Assembly: GCA_948144175.1 (NCBI GenBank) | Contig: CANXME010002150.1 | Location: 345,001-409,000 of the forward strand | Origin: Closterium sp. NIES-65 | Lineage: Eukaryota > Streptophyta > Zygnematophyceae > Desmidiales > Closteriaceae | Length of the DNA stretch: 64,000 nt | Direction of reading: 5' to 3' | Shown here: positions 10,216 to 20,740 of the stretch, piece by piece | Position numbering within the stretch: the stretch's first letter is position 1 | How the letters are laid out: each line of letters begins with the position of its first letter | Made by a program: the position numbers and the translations under genes | Notes under the pieces: generated by a model | What the model was told of the DNA's origin: nothing | Database searches by the model: none | Seen by the model: only the letters and a program-made list of their open reading frames with translations

Positions 10216-11339
10216 GGCAGTGGATGAAGCCGGCGACGAGCTGAGCGCCAATCACCGATGCGTCTGGCAGCACACATGAGGGCGATAGACAGAGGGTGAC
10301 ACAATGCTAGAAAATAAAGCGACAGCGCCGCAATAGATGGCAGTCCGAAGTCACTCATAGATTAAAAAAGCACCCCGGCCTTTCTGCCTCCGTCGCACCC
10401 ATTTTCGCTCTCCTGGCTTCGTCGCCCACTTGCCTTTTCGTCGATGAACGACGGTCGTGAGTGCGACGATCGAAGGCTGGGGCGAGGGCCGAATAAATAG
10501 AAGAGTACAAACGCTGTCACTCCCTGGGAGTGCCCAAGATGTTGAGTGAGACCACGCACTGCGCTAGAGAGTGCTCGACGCGAGCGGCAGCAGTTCAAAC
10601 CAAATAAACGAAACAGGTGTGTGAACAAAGGGAAAACTGGTTTTGTGCTGGCTTCGGCTCTTGTGGGAAGAGCTAAATTTCAAATTTTCGAAAGCCGAAG
10701 GGCGAAGCGCAATGCTGATGAGACGATTTTGGTGCAGATGTTGCAAACCAGGTGCACCGCACCGCACCGAGGCGCAACGGTGAGTACCAGCCCGCGCCAG
10801 TCGCGCGACTCGTTACAAATACATGAACTGGTGAAGTAGTAAGTGGCTAAGCAGAAGATTATAACACATTGCATAACACTTCAGAACATTGTCAATCAGC
10901 TCAATGTGCATTTATTAAAGTTATTCTTTACGGCATATATCCAGACACAAAATACGACGTCTTCATTGGTTTATTTGATTATGCTGCTATACTTTTACAA
11001 CCTTCAGCTGAATGGCTATTACCGTATAAACATTATGTAGAAATGCACGAAAACATGCTCCAAATACAGAGCTTACGCGCTCGACGTGCGCTTCTCTCCC
11101 GTTCTGTGCGCGCTCTGCTGCATCTCTCGCCGTGCGTCGGACCCTAAACCCCCGTCGCCTCCTTCCTCCGTCGTGCTCTCCCGACCGCGCCTCCCCCTTC
11201 CGCCTTCACCCCGTCTCACGCTCTCCACCCAATTCAAATTTCGACTCCCCCTCAGATCTCTTTCCATTTTCTCTCAGATCTTGTAGACCCGATATTTTCT
11301 AAGATATCTGTGCGCTTTCTGTTGCTGGTCAACTGAGCC
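10216..11339. other. Spacer between divergent E(z)-like and HMG-like genes
   Basis: About 1.1 kb with no convincing gene. It is AT-richer between about 10.85 and 11.05 kb and C/T-rich at 11150-11280, just before the plus-strand start. A shared bidirectional promoter is an inference from the head-to-head arrangement; no TATA box stands out. Confidence 0.5.
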
Positions 11340-12823
11340 ATGGATGGGCAGAACAACGCGCAGGCAGGCGGCAAGGCCAGTCAACCGGGCGGTAGTGGCG
11401 AGCGGCGGGAAGTGCCGAACCGGCAGTTCTTCCTGCAGGTGGCGAACGCGTCGACGGCCATGCAGGTGGTGGCCGGCGAGATCTCCGCGCTCTGCCGCCT
11501 CGCCGCCGGTTAGTGCTACGTCGCCTGCATTTGCCTCACGGCCGTTCGTTCTGCACTTGAGCGTGCTTAGCCACATGCGATCTTATTCGTCTCTTTCGTG
11601 CACTCCGCGTGCCCCTCCTCGTTTTCTTCTGCATGGTTTCACCCGCATTGCCGCCGGAGCTGCATTGTTTTCCGCGTCGCACATTGTCAAGCCTCGTACA
11701 TCTTTCCCCTCGTCACGTATCTCTCGTGCACCTTGCGGCAGACGGGGTGGCCATATCGGCGATCAGTCCGCTGTTCAACACCTTCGCCGCCTATCCCAGC
11801 TTCGACCCGCTTCACTTCAAGGCCGCAGCTCTCGCAGTTGCCGCCGCCGCCTCTTCGCTCCCCGGGGCCGGACCGCCCGCCGCAACTACCGCGACTGGTG
11901 CTGCTGCGAAAGCGGTTGCGGGGCCGAGCGGCGGGAAGGAGGAGAAGGCGAAGAAGGAGAAGCGGCCGCTGTCCGCCGTGCAGATGGCGATGACGCAGTT
12001 CCTCTCCGAAGAGCGCGACCGCCTCCTCGCGCAGGGCGCCGCCTCCACCCCCGGCGAGGCGTACCAGATGGCGAGGCGGCGGTGGAACGAGATGCGCGAG
12101 GCGAACGGGCAGGGGAAGAAGAAGGGCAAGGGGAAGAAGCAGGGTGAGGATCACGAGGAGCGCGAGGAAGGCGAGGAGCGCGAGGAAGGCGAGGAAAGGG
12201 AGGAAGGTGAGGAAGTTGAGGAGGTGCCGACTCAGCTGGGCGATGCGGTGATGGAGGATGGGGAGGAGAAGGAGGAGGAGGAGGAGGAGAAGGAGGAGAA
12301 GGAGGAGAACGAGGAGAAGGAGGAGAAGGAGGAGAAGGAGGAGGAGGAGAAGGAGGAGAAGGAGGAGAAGAAGGAGAAGGAGAAGGAGAAGAAGGAGAAG
12401 GAGGAGGAGGAAAAGGCGAAAGAGGCGAAGAAAAAGGATGAGAAGAAGGATAAGAGCAAGGGCAAGGGGCGTGGAGAGGAGGAAGCAACGGGGAAGAAGT
12501 CGGGCAAGGGGAAGGATAAGGTGGCGGAGGACGACGGCCCCGCGGGTGGCGGCAGCAGCGCGGGTGGCGGCAGCAGCGCGGGGAAGAGGCGCAAGAGGAA
12601 GCAGGGTGACGAGCACGTGGCTGCTTCGCCTGCTACCGCGCCAGGGCCCTCTGCTGCTGCCGCTGCTGCTTCTCCCGCTGCTGCCCGTTCTCCTGCGGGT
12701 ACTCCTGCCCGCACTCCTGCTGCTGGCACTCCGGGCGGTGAGGCGAAGGCAGGCAGCTCAGGCAAGCAAGCGAAGAAGAAGAAGAAGGCGCAGGCAGGGG
12801 CAACGCCGGACAAGGCTAAGTGA
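11340..12823 (+). CDS. HMG-box-like nuclear protein with Lys/Glu-rich tail (two exons)
   Basis: Exons 11340-11508 and 11742-12823 (donor G|GTTAGT, acceptor CGGCAG; phase 1 to 2), 416 residues. Residues 1-56 are a short leader containing AMQVVAGEISAL. After an Ala-rich stretch comes KRPLSAVQMAMTQFL followed by TPGEAYQMARRRWNEM, which resembles the first and last helices of an HMG box (KRP-x-SAY ... W). The middle helix looks weak. Residues of about 170-300 are almost pure E/K with regular EEKEEK spacing, likely a single alpha-helix or disordered charged tail. The C-terminus is Ala/Pro/Ser-rich and ends KKKKKAQAG...DKAK. The ATG at 11340 is the first in frame, preceded by GAGCC. It probably binds DNA or chromatin. 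The function is inferred from the HMG-like core only. Confidence 0.65.
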
Positions 12824-13860
12824 GTGAAACCGGCTGTGGTGAATGGTTGCCCACTGACATGCTGCACAGTTGTGATTCCGTTAGACAGCTAGAAACAAGA
12901 GTTTGGATAACTAACAGGACTGTGTGCAGGTGTGCCTCTATTTAGAGATACTGAACCGACTGACCCATAAGGTCATTGCTCGTCCTTCCATAGCAGTGTG
13001 TTGTTATGTATGGTGCAATTAGAGTATGGTAGATTTGTGTGTTCCTTTTAACCTGTAACAGCAAATAATCACAATGTCCCTTCCCGTTAGATGTGTAACA
13101 GATAAACAGTAATGATATTTCCTTGTTTGTGGATGCATCAGCAAAAAGACAAACTGCTGTTAGCCAAGTTGGATTACTGTACTTAAGGTAATTCCTCAGG
13201 TGTTATAACAAAATCTCTCTATAATGTTCACCCGAGCTCAGCGCCTAGGGAGCTTTCATGAGTTTGCCCTGAAAATGTTTACATCATATTTTGGCCTGAA
13301 ATTCAGGATGGTTCGACATTTTGCCCTGAGATTATATAGGAGGGGGGGGAGGAGGGGAAGGAAGAAGGGAGGGGGGTTACTTTCCCAGAGGAATTTTGTC
13401 CCACCGTCTCACAACAGACCCTAAACCCTTGCGAACTATTTGCGATGCAGAGCGCACTGTGGTAGGGTAGCGCTGTTGTACGCATTCAGGTGCTGTAATT
13501 ATCCTGCCTTGAGAGAGCACGGTACCGTATGAAGTCGTGCATGTGCGATGAATATCAACAGTGATGTTATAACCAAGAATCGTAGTGGATATCGGCATCA
13601 GCCGGATATAAAACAGTGTTGAATAGTAGACACGGGTTGTCTATTATACGGGTGTCTCTTATAAACAGGGTAACCTCATTATAAGACACCTATTTGTGTG
13701 TAGGGGCAAATGGCAAATGTATAACGAGGAAGTATCTTCTAAACGGATTTTTGTCCATTTATAAGACTGATTTTTTAATGTATGAGATAAGACATACATG
13801 TCTTATATTCGGGCGATGACGGGTAGGATAAGGTTGCCAATATGAGAGAATCTGAGAAGT
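12824..13860. other. 3' flank of the HMG-like gene; no gene seen
   Basis: AT-rich DNA without a supported coding region. A G-run with GGAGGGG units at 13338-13376 is the only distinct feature. Short open frames lack family resemblance. Confidence 0.5.
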
Positions 13861-13884
13861 CTCAGTAATGACCTTGTTAATACC

Positions 13885-14406
13885 GTATTACCCCGGATAG
13901 TAGGGCATATGCGCTTATAATAAAATCGGTTTTTTTTGTAGGGGCGCTTTTAATTGAGTATCGGCCATAAGCGACGGCGCTTATATAATGACAAATACAT
14001 AAATACAACTTAAACGCATTAAATTGTACATTTCCGTCTCGTAGGTTCAATCGAGTCGACATTCAATAGCGTCCTAAATTTGAATCGCGTGAGGGCGAAT
14101 CTCTGACGCTGCACATAGCTTTTCGCACGTCAATTTGCCCATGTGCCACCTCATCCTGACTGGACGCGAAACCAGTCAGGACCTCTAAAGTCAAACGAAG
14201 TGAAAATGGGTGCTTACTCGCTTGAATTTCGAAATTCGTTACTGTTTTAATCAGGATTGAAAGAATAAAATTGTACATGCGCTTATAATAAATCAGGGTT
14301 TTCCAGGGAGGGCGCTTATAATCGAGGAACGACCATAAGCGCCATGCTCCAGATATAGGCGCCGGCGCATTTAATCCGACGGCGCCTATATCCGGGGCCA
14401 TACGGT
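13885..14406. mobile_element. Diverged MITE of the GCGCTTATAAT family
   Basis: It begins near TACCGTATTACCCCGGATA and ends CCGGGGCCATACGGTA. It contains the family blocks GCGCTTATAATAAAA and TCGAGTCGAC, and an internal region related to the copies at 18.0 and 57.6 kb. It truncates the left end of the copia remnant beside it. Confidence 0.65.
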
Positions 14407-14459
14407 AAAATGAAAGAGAACAAGATGATAATAAGATAAGAGTACAAGGGTATAAATAG

Positions 14460-15052
14460 CAAACCTTGTGATCAGACTCAGCACCTGGAGGAGAAGGAGT
14501 GGTCAGTGTGTACAGGCTCGACCCTGGCTGACGTGTAAAGGTAGCCAGGTGACGACCCGTGCTAGCCTCTGTGCAGTGCGTCACTCGCTGACGAGCAGGG
14601 GTGAACTGGTGGACTCCCGCATCCTGTAGGTCAGCACCACTCACCAAGTTCGTAGAGAACGAGGGGAGGTAGAGACCAGACAGGGTGCCAGAGGGAGCCG
14701 CCGGACGCGGGAGGACTGTGGAGAAGCGAGACAGGACAGGACCCCCAGAGGGGTCAGCCAGGGAAACCGCAACCGGCCGACTGAGCGGCGTGAGTGTGGT
14801 GCGGTCCCGAAAGAAAGAGCGAGACGCTCCAGAGTCAAGAGTGAAGGTGTGGGAGGCCGAAGCCGACGCAGTACATGAGAGCGCAGACGCACTAGTACCT
14901 GAGAGAGCAGCCTCACCAGTACCTGAGAGCACAGACGCACTGGCACCTAGAGCAGAAGCCTCACCGGCACCTAGAGCAGCAGTACCAATGCCCGGGTCGG
15001 GCGGGAAACACCGGTAACAGTCACCCTCATCACTAATGGTCACAGCATACAT
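14460..15052 (-). pseudogene. copia protease / pre-integrase fragment
   Basis: Contains the aspartic protease motif LDSGASRSFF and the conserved DLQDAGVHQF segment of this copia family. It then runs into unrelated sequence at about 14.46 kb, where the element is truncated. Confidence 0.85.
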
Positions 15053-15326
15053 GGCAGCAAGAATAGCATCAAAATCAAGATCAAAGATAGCTACACCAGC
15101 CCTAGACAGCTCTCCCCAGCGGGGGATCTCCGCGGCCTCCGGGAACTGCTGGCGCCAAGCGTCCGTCAGGCGGCCAAAGCAGCGCTGGGCGGTGTGGGTG
15201 CCCCCACACTGCTCTCCAGCGCGGTCGCCAGTGCGGAGAACGTAGGTGCAGGGACCAAAACCCCCACCGCGCTGACGCTGCGTGTACCACTCACGGAGCT
15301 GCTGAGGGGTGGGGACGTCGCGAGAG

Positions 15327-15361
<35 letters not shown>

Positions 15362-15782
15362 CTGACCTCCCCCAGTGCTGCTCCGCTGCGAAGCTCCACT
15401 CCGACCACCTCCACCTCCGCCACCCCCGCCTCCGCCTCCACCGCCCCCGCCTCCGCCTCCACCGCCGCCACCTCCGCCACCTCCGCTACCACCGCCACCG
15501 CCGCCGCCACCCCCGCCTCCACTGCCACCACTAGCACCCCCACCCCCGGTACCACCTCCACCGCCACCCCCACTCCCTCCGCCGCCTCCACCTCCACCTC
15601 CACCGCCCCCACTGGCCCCACCCGCTCCCTTGCCCCCCTTGCCCTTGCCAGAGCGGCGTCTCCCGCTAGGGGCAGACGCCGCACCGACCGACTCAAGACC
15701 AACGAGGTCGGCCGCAGCGGCAGAGGCGACAGAGGGCAGGAGAGGGGAAGGAGAACACCCCTCAAAGATGGGGGCGCGGGGG

Positions 15783-16400
15783 TCACCTCAAGAGGCTCCT
15801 ACAGACTGTGAGGGCCTTCTCGAGGCTGTCGACTGTGAGGGTGGTGGGACAGACCGCGAGGAAGTGGTCCCGGACTACACGAAGGGAGTCAGGGAGGCGA
15901 GTGACTAAGAAATAGAGAGTGATGTACATGGGGGGGGGGTTCTTGGCGCAGAAGTCAGCAGGAAGCGCAGCGCGGTAGCGAGTGTCACTAGTGCGGAGGT
16001 GCGTGATGAGATCAGCGACAGTGGGAAAGGCGGCAAGGCCAGGGAAGAGGAAGGGGAGCATGAGGCGGCTCAGTGCAGAAGTGGGAGGGGAGGAGTAGCG
16101 CGCAACTACAGCGTCGTACAAGGTGTGGGCACTCTTGTACTAGCTAAAGTGCGCGCGCTCAGCGGTAGGCAAGTGGCGACGCACAGCAAGACGTGCAGCA
16201 GCATCGCGCGTGGCCCACTGTGAGCGAACAGTGGCGTCAGCATCAGCAGCAGGGGCAGGGACGGCACCAGAGGTGAGGTCAAAGAGAGACAGACCGTCCG
16301 CCCTATCGCACTGTAAAAACAGCTGCAGGTCGTCGAGCCAGACCTCAAAGTCTATGGCTCGACCCTCAGCGTCAAAAGCGAGGACACTAGGGGTGGCCAT
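15783..16400 (-). pseudogene. copia gag pseudogene
   Basis: Starts MATPSVLAFDAEG at 16400, followed by FEVWLDDLQLFLQ, the copia gag N-terminal pattern. A TAG at 16140-16142 replaces the CAG present in the 46-kb copy, and the frame shifts again near 15.78 kb. The Gly-rich stretch at 15.38-15.66 kb and a C-x-x-x-H-type knuckle near 15.2 kb (GEQCGGTHTAQRC) continue the protein in other frames. Confidence 0.85.
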
Positions 16401-16839
16401 GACGACAGGCTAGCAGTGCAAGCAGTGGTGGGGGGGGACGGGCACGCAGTAGCAGTGGGGCTGTGCTCACCAGACAAGGCAGGTCGGGCGACTCGGCAGT
16501 AGAGCGGCTCGGCTGCGGGGCGGCTCGGCGGCTGGGCTGCTCGGCGGCTCGGCGGCTCGGCGGCTCGGCGGATCGGCTGCTGGGCGGCTCGGCGGCTGGG
16601 CGGCTCGGGTGGTGGGCGGCTCGGCGGCTCGGCTGCTGGGCGGCTCGGCGGCTGGGCGGCTCGGCGGCTCGGTTGCTGGGTGGTCCGGCTGCCGAGCGGC
16701 TCAGCTGTACCGCGGCTAGGCGGCTCGGCTCCTCCGGTACTAGGTGGCGCGGCGGGCGGCTGCTCGGGTGCACGCTGCAGGGTGGTGCAGTGGGCGGCGG
16801 CTCGGGTGGCGCTGCAGAGGAGGAGAGCGGCGGGGCCGC

Positions 16840-17430
16840 TTAGCAGAGGGCGGCGGGGCCGCGAAGGAAGGGCGGCGGGGCCGCTAAGGAGAAGCGGCGG
16901 GGCCGCGAAGTGCAGGGCGGCGGGGCCACTGAAGGAAGGGCGGCGGGGCCGCGAGGTGCAGGGCGGCGGGGCCGTCGAAGCAGGGCGGCGGGCCGTCGAA
17001 GCAGGGCGGCGGGGCCGCTAAGGAGAAGCGGCGGGGCCGCGAAGTGCAGGGCGGCGGGGCCGCTAAGGGAAGGGCGGCGGGGCCGCGAGGTGCAGGGCGG
17101 CGGGGCCGTCGAAGCAGGGCGGCGGGGCCGTCGAAGCAAGGCGGCGGGGCCGTCGATGCAGGGCGGCGGGGCCGTCGAAGCACAGCGGCGGGGCCGTCAA
17201 AGCAGGGCGGCGGGGCCGTCGAAGTTGGGCGGCGGGGCCGTCGAAGCAGGGCGGCGGGGCCGCAAAGGAAGGGCGGCGGGGCCGCTATCGAAGGGCGGCG
17301 GGGCCGCTTAGCAGAGGGCGGCGGGGCCGCGGTCGAAGGGCGGCGGGGCCGCTAAGGAAGGGTGGCGGAGCCGCGATCGAAGGGCGGCGGGGCCGCTAAG
17401 GAAGGGCGGCGCGACGGGCCGCTAGGGGCG
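16840..17430. repeat. GC-rich leader repeats of the copia remnant
   Basis: About 20 imperfect units of GGGCGGCGGGGCCG with variable AAGGA or TCGAAGCA inserts, between LTR and gag. Related arrays occupy the same position in the other copia copies (33.8-34.4 kb, 46.9-47.6 kb). A second block at 16.5-16.76 kb has GGCTCGGCGGCT units. Confidence 0.85.
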
Positions 17431-17684
17431 ACCCGACGGGTCGCTAAAAAAAAAGGAAAACGCGCCTCGGGGCGCGCTTCGGTGGGCCCTAGAAGCAGTC
17501 CCTAGGAGGGAACCTGCTCTGATTCCATGTGAAAGAAAGAACGAGGATGAAATGACTATGAACGAAGTGAGTACAAATAGGAAACCCTAATTGGGTTGTA
17601 CCCCCTATGGGATACCCCACTATAGCCTACACAAATAAGTAAGCTATAATGTTCTGACAAACCTAGCTAGTCATGTACTCTGAG

Positions 17685-17886
17685 GGGTACATTCCCTTAG
17701 GGTAAATTGCACTGAGGACACATGTCCCAATCGACGTGTCCCAATCGAGTGTACCGCTTCGAACCGAACTAAACCAGAGACGCGAAAATTTCGAATCTAG
17801 GGTGCAATTTGGTGTAATACGATGCAGTGCGGTAGAAACGATTGGGACACATCGATTGGGACATGTGTCCACAGCGGAATGTACCC
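17685..17886. mobile_element. PIF/Harbinger-related MITE (about 202 bp)
   Basis: Terminal inverted repeats GGGTACATTCC match the outer ends of the Harbinger element (27586 and 40005). Internal CCCAATCGA and CGATTGGGACA blocks are also inverted. No clear 3-bp target duplication is visible. Confidence 0.7.
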
Positions 17887-18004
17887 TTATTACCCGTCAT
17901 ACCCCGGATATACCCCCATGGGGGGCAATAATAAAGCAGGTTTTTTTAGGGGGGTGGGCTTATAATCGAGTAAATTTATAAGCGCCGGCGTTTATTAAAT
18001 GACA

Positions 18005-18522
18005 TACCGTCACCCCCCGGATATACCCCCATGGGGGGCAATAATAAAACAGGTTTTTTCAAGGGGGTGGGCTTATAATCGAGTAAATTTATAAGCGCCG
18101 GCGTTTATAAAATGACATTCATATTTTTTATATTGTTTAACACCAAACTGTAGGTCTCGTGCTTGCCCTTTCAATCGAGTCGAATTTACATGGGGTCGTC
18201 TGTGAAATTCTCGCGCGCGCTGGGAGACACACCCAATCTGACTCACATCCAGCTCCTGACAGCTCCTGCTGACTGGACCCGCATCCAGTGCAGGGTCCGA
18301 ATGTGAAGGGAACCGAATCTGCAACATATCTGCCTGCTAAAGTAAAAATCATTACAACGTTTTGTACACATTTCAAATTTTAAAGTTTACGTGCGCTTAT
18401 AATAAAACTAGTTTTTTCAGGGGGTGCGCTTATAATCGAGGAGGGGATATAAGCGCCATATGCCAATTAGAAGCGCCAGGCGCTTATCCTAGGGTGGCGC
18501 TTATATCCGGGGGGTGACGGTA
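18005..18522. mobile_element. MITE, GCGCTTATAAT family, 518 bp
   Basis: Ends are TACCGTCA...CCCGGATA and the inverse TATCCGG...TGACGGTA. It carries subterminal blocks GGGCTTATAATCGAG and GCGCTTATAATAAAA. It is almost the same length as, and inverted relative to, the copy at 57641-58159. A truncated extra left end lies at 17.90-18.00 kb. Confidence 0.8.
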
Positions 18523-18948
18523 TATGTTTTTATATATTTTTGAACACCATACTTTAGATCTCGTGCTTGCCTTTTCAATCGAGACGAAGTTACATGGGGT
18601 CGTCTGTGAAATTCTCGCGCGCGCAGGGAGGTACACCCAATCTGACTCACATCCAACTCCTGACAGCTCATGACAGCTCCTGCTGACTGGACCCGAATCC
18701 AGTGCAGGGTCCGAATGTGAAGGGAACCGAATCTGCAAAACATCTGCCTGCTAAAGTAGAAATCGTTAAAGCGTTTTGAACACATTTAAAAAAAAAATAA
18801 GTTTACGTGCGCTTATAATAAAACAAGTTTTTTCAGGGGGTGCGCTTATAATCGAGCAGGGGATATAAGCGCCACACACCAATTAAAAGCGCCAGGCGCT
18901 TATCCGAGGGTGGCGCTTATATCCGGGGTATGACGGTAACTGAATTGC
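18523..18948. mobile_element. Second adjacent copy of the GCGCTTATAAT MITE
   Basis: It repeats the internal sequence of the neighbouring copy (TCGTGCTTGCC..., CACATCCA..., GGGAACCGAATCTGC) and ends ATCCGGGGTATGACGGTA. It lacks most of the left terminal block, so the pair looks like a tandem or a nested insertion. Confidence 0.75.
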
Positions 18949-19440
18949 ATTGCTACTGTGGCCACGACTATTGCCATTCTAGACAGTTACCATGTTGTAC
19001 TTTCGCAACTGCCTTGTGCGGTTACTGGGCAGTCAAGGGTCACGACCGTTGACTCGTCTTCGACTGTTGACCTTCGGGTGACCCTTGACATTCCGCGTGT
19101 TCTATACGAGCTCATGCAGTACTGACACAGCTGCTTGCTTCGTTACGAGAAGACTCGACAGTGGGTAACCTTCGGGAATGTTTATGATAACCTTTCGGTT
19201 ATTCCAACAAACAGGGCCATGAAACTTTGCCATAACAGATCATGGCATTCTGAACACAAATACCAGAGTTGGCCTGAGGCCTCATGATGCCTTAAATCAT
19301 AGTAAAGGGCCTGGTTTAGGTAAACACAGTAACCCCAGGGGCGAGCTGAAGGCATAGTAGCGTGAGAGTGATGAGCAGGCGACCACAGACAGCTGGCCGC
19401 ACGGCGAGGTGGCATGAGGGCGAGGCGAGGTGGGGCGGCA
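18949..19440. other. Spacer 3' of the ESC/FIE-like gene; no gene seen
   Basis: No supported coding sequence. Short inverted GTCAACxGTC motifs occur at 19.03-19.09 kb. Confidence 0.4.
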
Positions 19441-20740
19441 TCAGAACTCATCCTCGCTGTCTGGCACGACCTCCTGCATACACCATGCACCATGCAGCAT
19501 GCAGCATGCACCATGCACCATGCAGCATCCACCATGCACCATGCAGCATGCACCATGCACTATGCACCATGCGCCATGCACCATGCACCATGCACCATGC
19601 ACCCACCCAGCACACATGCACACATGGTGGGACGGAAGCGCCATGTGCGCTGGCGGGCTCATTGTGCCCACACAGTGCAGGCAATGACGGCAGGGAATGC
19701 TCGTCGTGCTTAGTAAGGCCCGACAATTGAAGACAGGGCATGCATGTGATTGCAGCATGAGTGAGAAGCAGAGGGGTGCCTACCACGATGATTGTGCCTA
19801 CCACGATGGTTGTGCCTACCACGATGGTTGTGAGGTCGTCCTGCGGAGGGCTGACGTCCCAGCGGTACAGATGGCCATCGGCGCAGCAGCAGATGACGAT
19901 GCTGCACGCACCACCATGCACACAAGCACCACCATGCACACACGCACCACCATGCACACACGCACCACCATGCACACACGCACTGCTGTGAGCGGCGCAG
20001 AGAGCCTGGCAGGGGAACTCATGTCCTTGGACCACTTGGATAGGTGCTGCATGAGTGTTGCATGCACGAGCAGCGATGCTGGACAGGTACGGTGCAGTTG
20101 ACATGTGCGCTCACCTGGCATCATGGGCTCACCTCGCATCATGGGCTCACCTCGCATCATGGGCTCACCTCGCATCATGGGAAAGCGCAAGGGCTATTAT
20201 TGGCGCTTTGGTGGGTGGGCGCAGGCTGCAAGGCAGAGAGGCAGTGCGGGGGAGGACGTGTGTGATGAGAATGAGGATGACGCATTATCACACGAGTAGC
20301 AACAGGTGCAGTGGTGCACGCGCGCATGGAGGAGGTTCAATTATTGCACTCACATGCTGTGACGACCCACCATGTGATGACCCACCATGTGACGACCCAC
20401 CATGTGATGACCCACCATGTGATGACCCACCATGTGACGACCCACCATGTGATGACCCACCATGTGACGACCCACCATGTGACGACCCACCATGTGACGA
20501 CCCACCATGTGACGACCTACCATGTGACGACCCACCATGTGATGACCCACCATGTGATGACCCACCATGTGATGACCCACCATGTGATGACCCACCATGT
20601 GATGACCCACCATGTGATGACCCACCATGTGATGACCCACCATGTGCTGCACCCACCTGAACTGGTGTGAGGGGTCGGCCACTTTCACGACCTTCACTTC
20701 ACTCGTGCCGCTCCCTGCCATCACGACCCCAGCCACCGCA
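19441..20740 (-). CDS. C-terminal exons of the ESC/FIE-like gene (about 20740-20657, 20225-20169, 19901-19820, 19473-19441)
   Basis: The segments VAGVVMAGSGTSEVKVVKV, KAPIIALALSHDA and IVICCCADGHLYRWDV match the last two blades of FIE/EED. Each join is phase 2 plus one base, or phase 0. The 57-nt exon is preceded by the strong acceptor CTCTCTGCCTTGCAG. The last exon adds only EVVPDSEDEF and the stop, an acidic tail. Confidence 0.88.

Larger units (their letters stand above)
14407..17659 (-). mobile_element. Decayed Ty1/copia element (gag and protease only), minus strand
   Basis: The right (5') LTR is at 17528-17659 (TGTGAAAG ... TTCTGACA on plus). It is followed inward by a primer-binding site that reads TGGAATCAGAGCAGG on the minus strand, matching the 3' end of initiator tRNA-Met. 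Then come a GC-rich leader, gag, and a protease fragment. Integrase, RT and RNase H are absent. The left end shows only an LTR-like scrap (GAGTACAAGGG...AAATAGCAAACC) near 14.44 kb. It is a deletion derivative of the family represented intact at 40.1-47.8 kb. Confidence 0.85.

Noticed and set aside
12258..12827. Arg-rich protein overlapping the HMG-like gene
   Set aside because: Out-of-frame reading of the GAG/AAG-rich charged tail.
15375..15908. Plus-strand poly-Pro protein
   Set aside because: Antisense of the Gly-rich tract of copia gag; the same shadow occurs at 45582-46121.
17685..17886. 3-bp TTA target duplication of the Harbinger-like MITE
   Set aside because: TTA is present only on the right side; the left flank reads GAG, so no duplication is claimed.
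19985..20105. Possible ESC exon with QVVQGHEFPCQAL
   Set aside because: Direct joining of 20225-20169 to 19901 gives the conserved ALSHDASIVICCCADG segment in phase. This segment has weaker phase agreement and no family match, so it is treated as intron.
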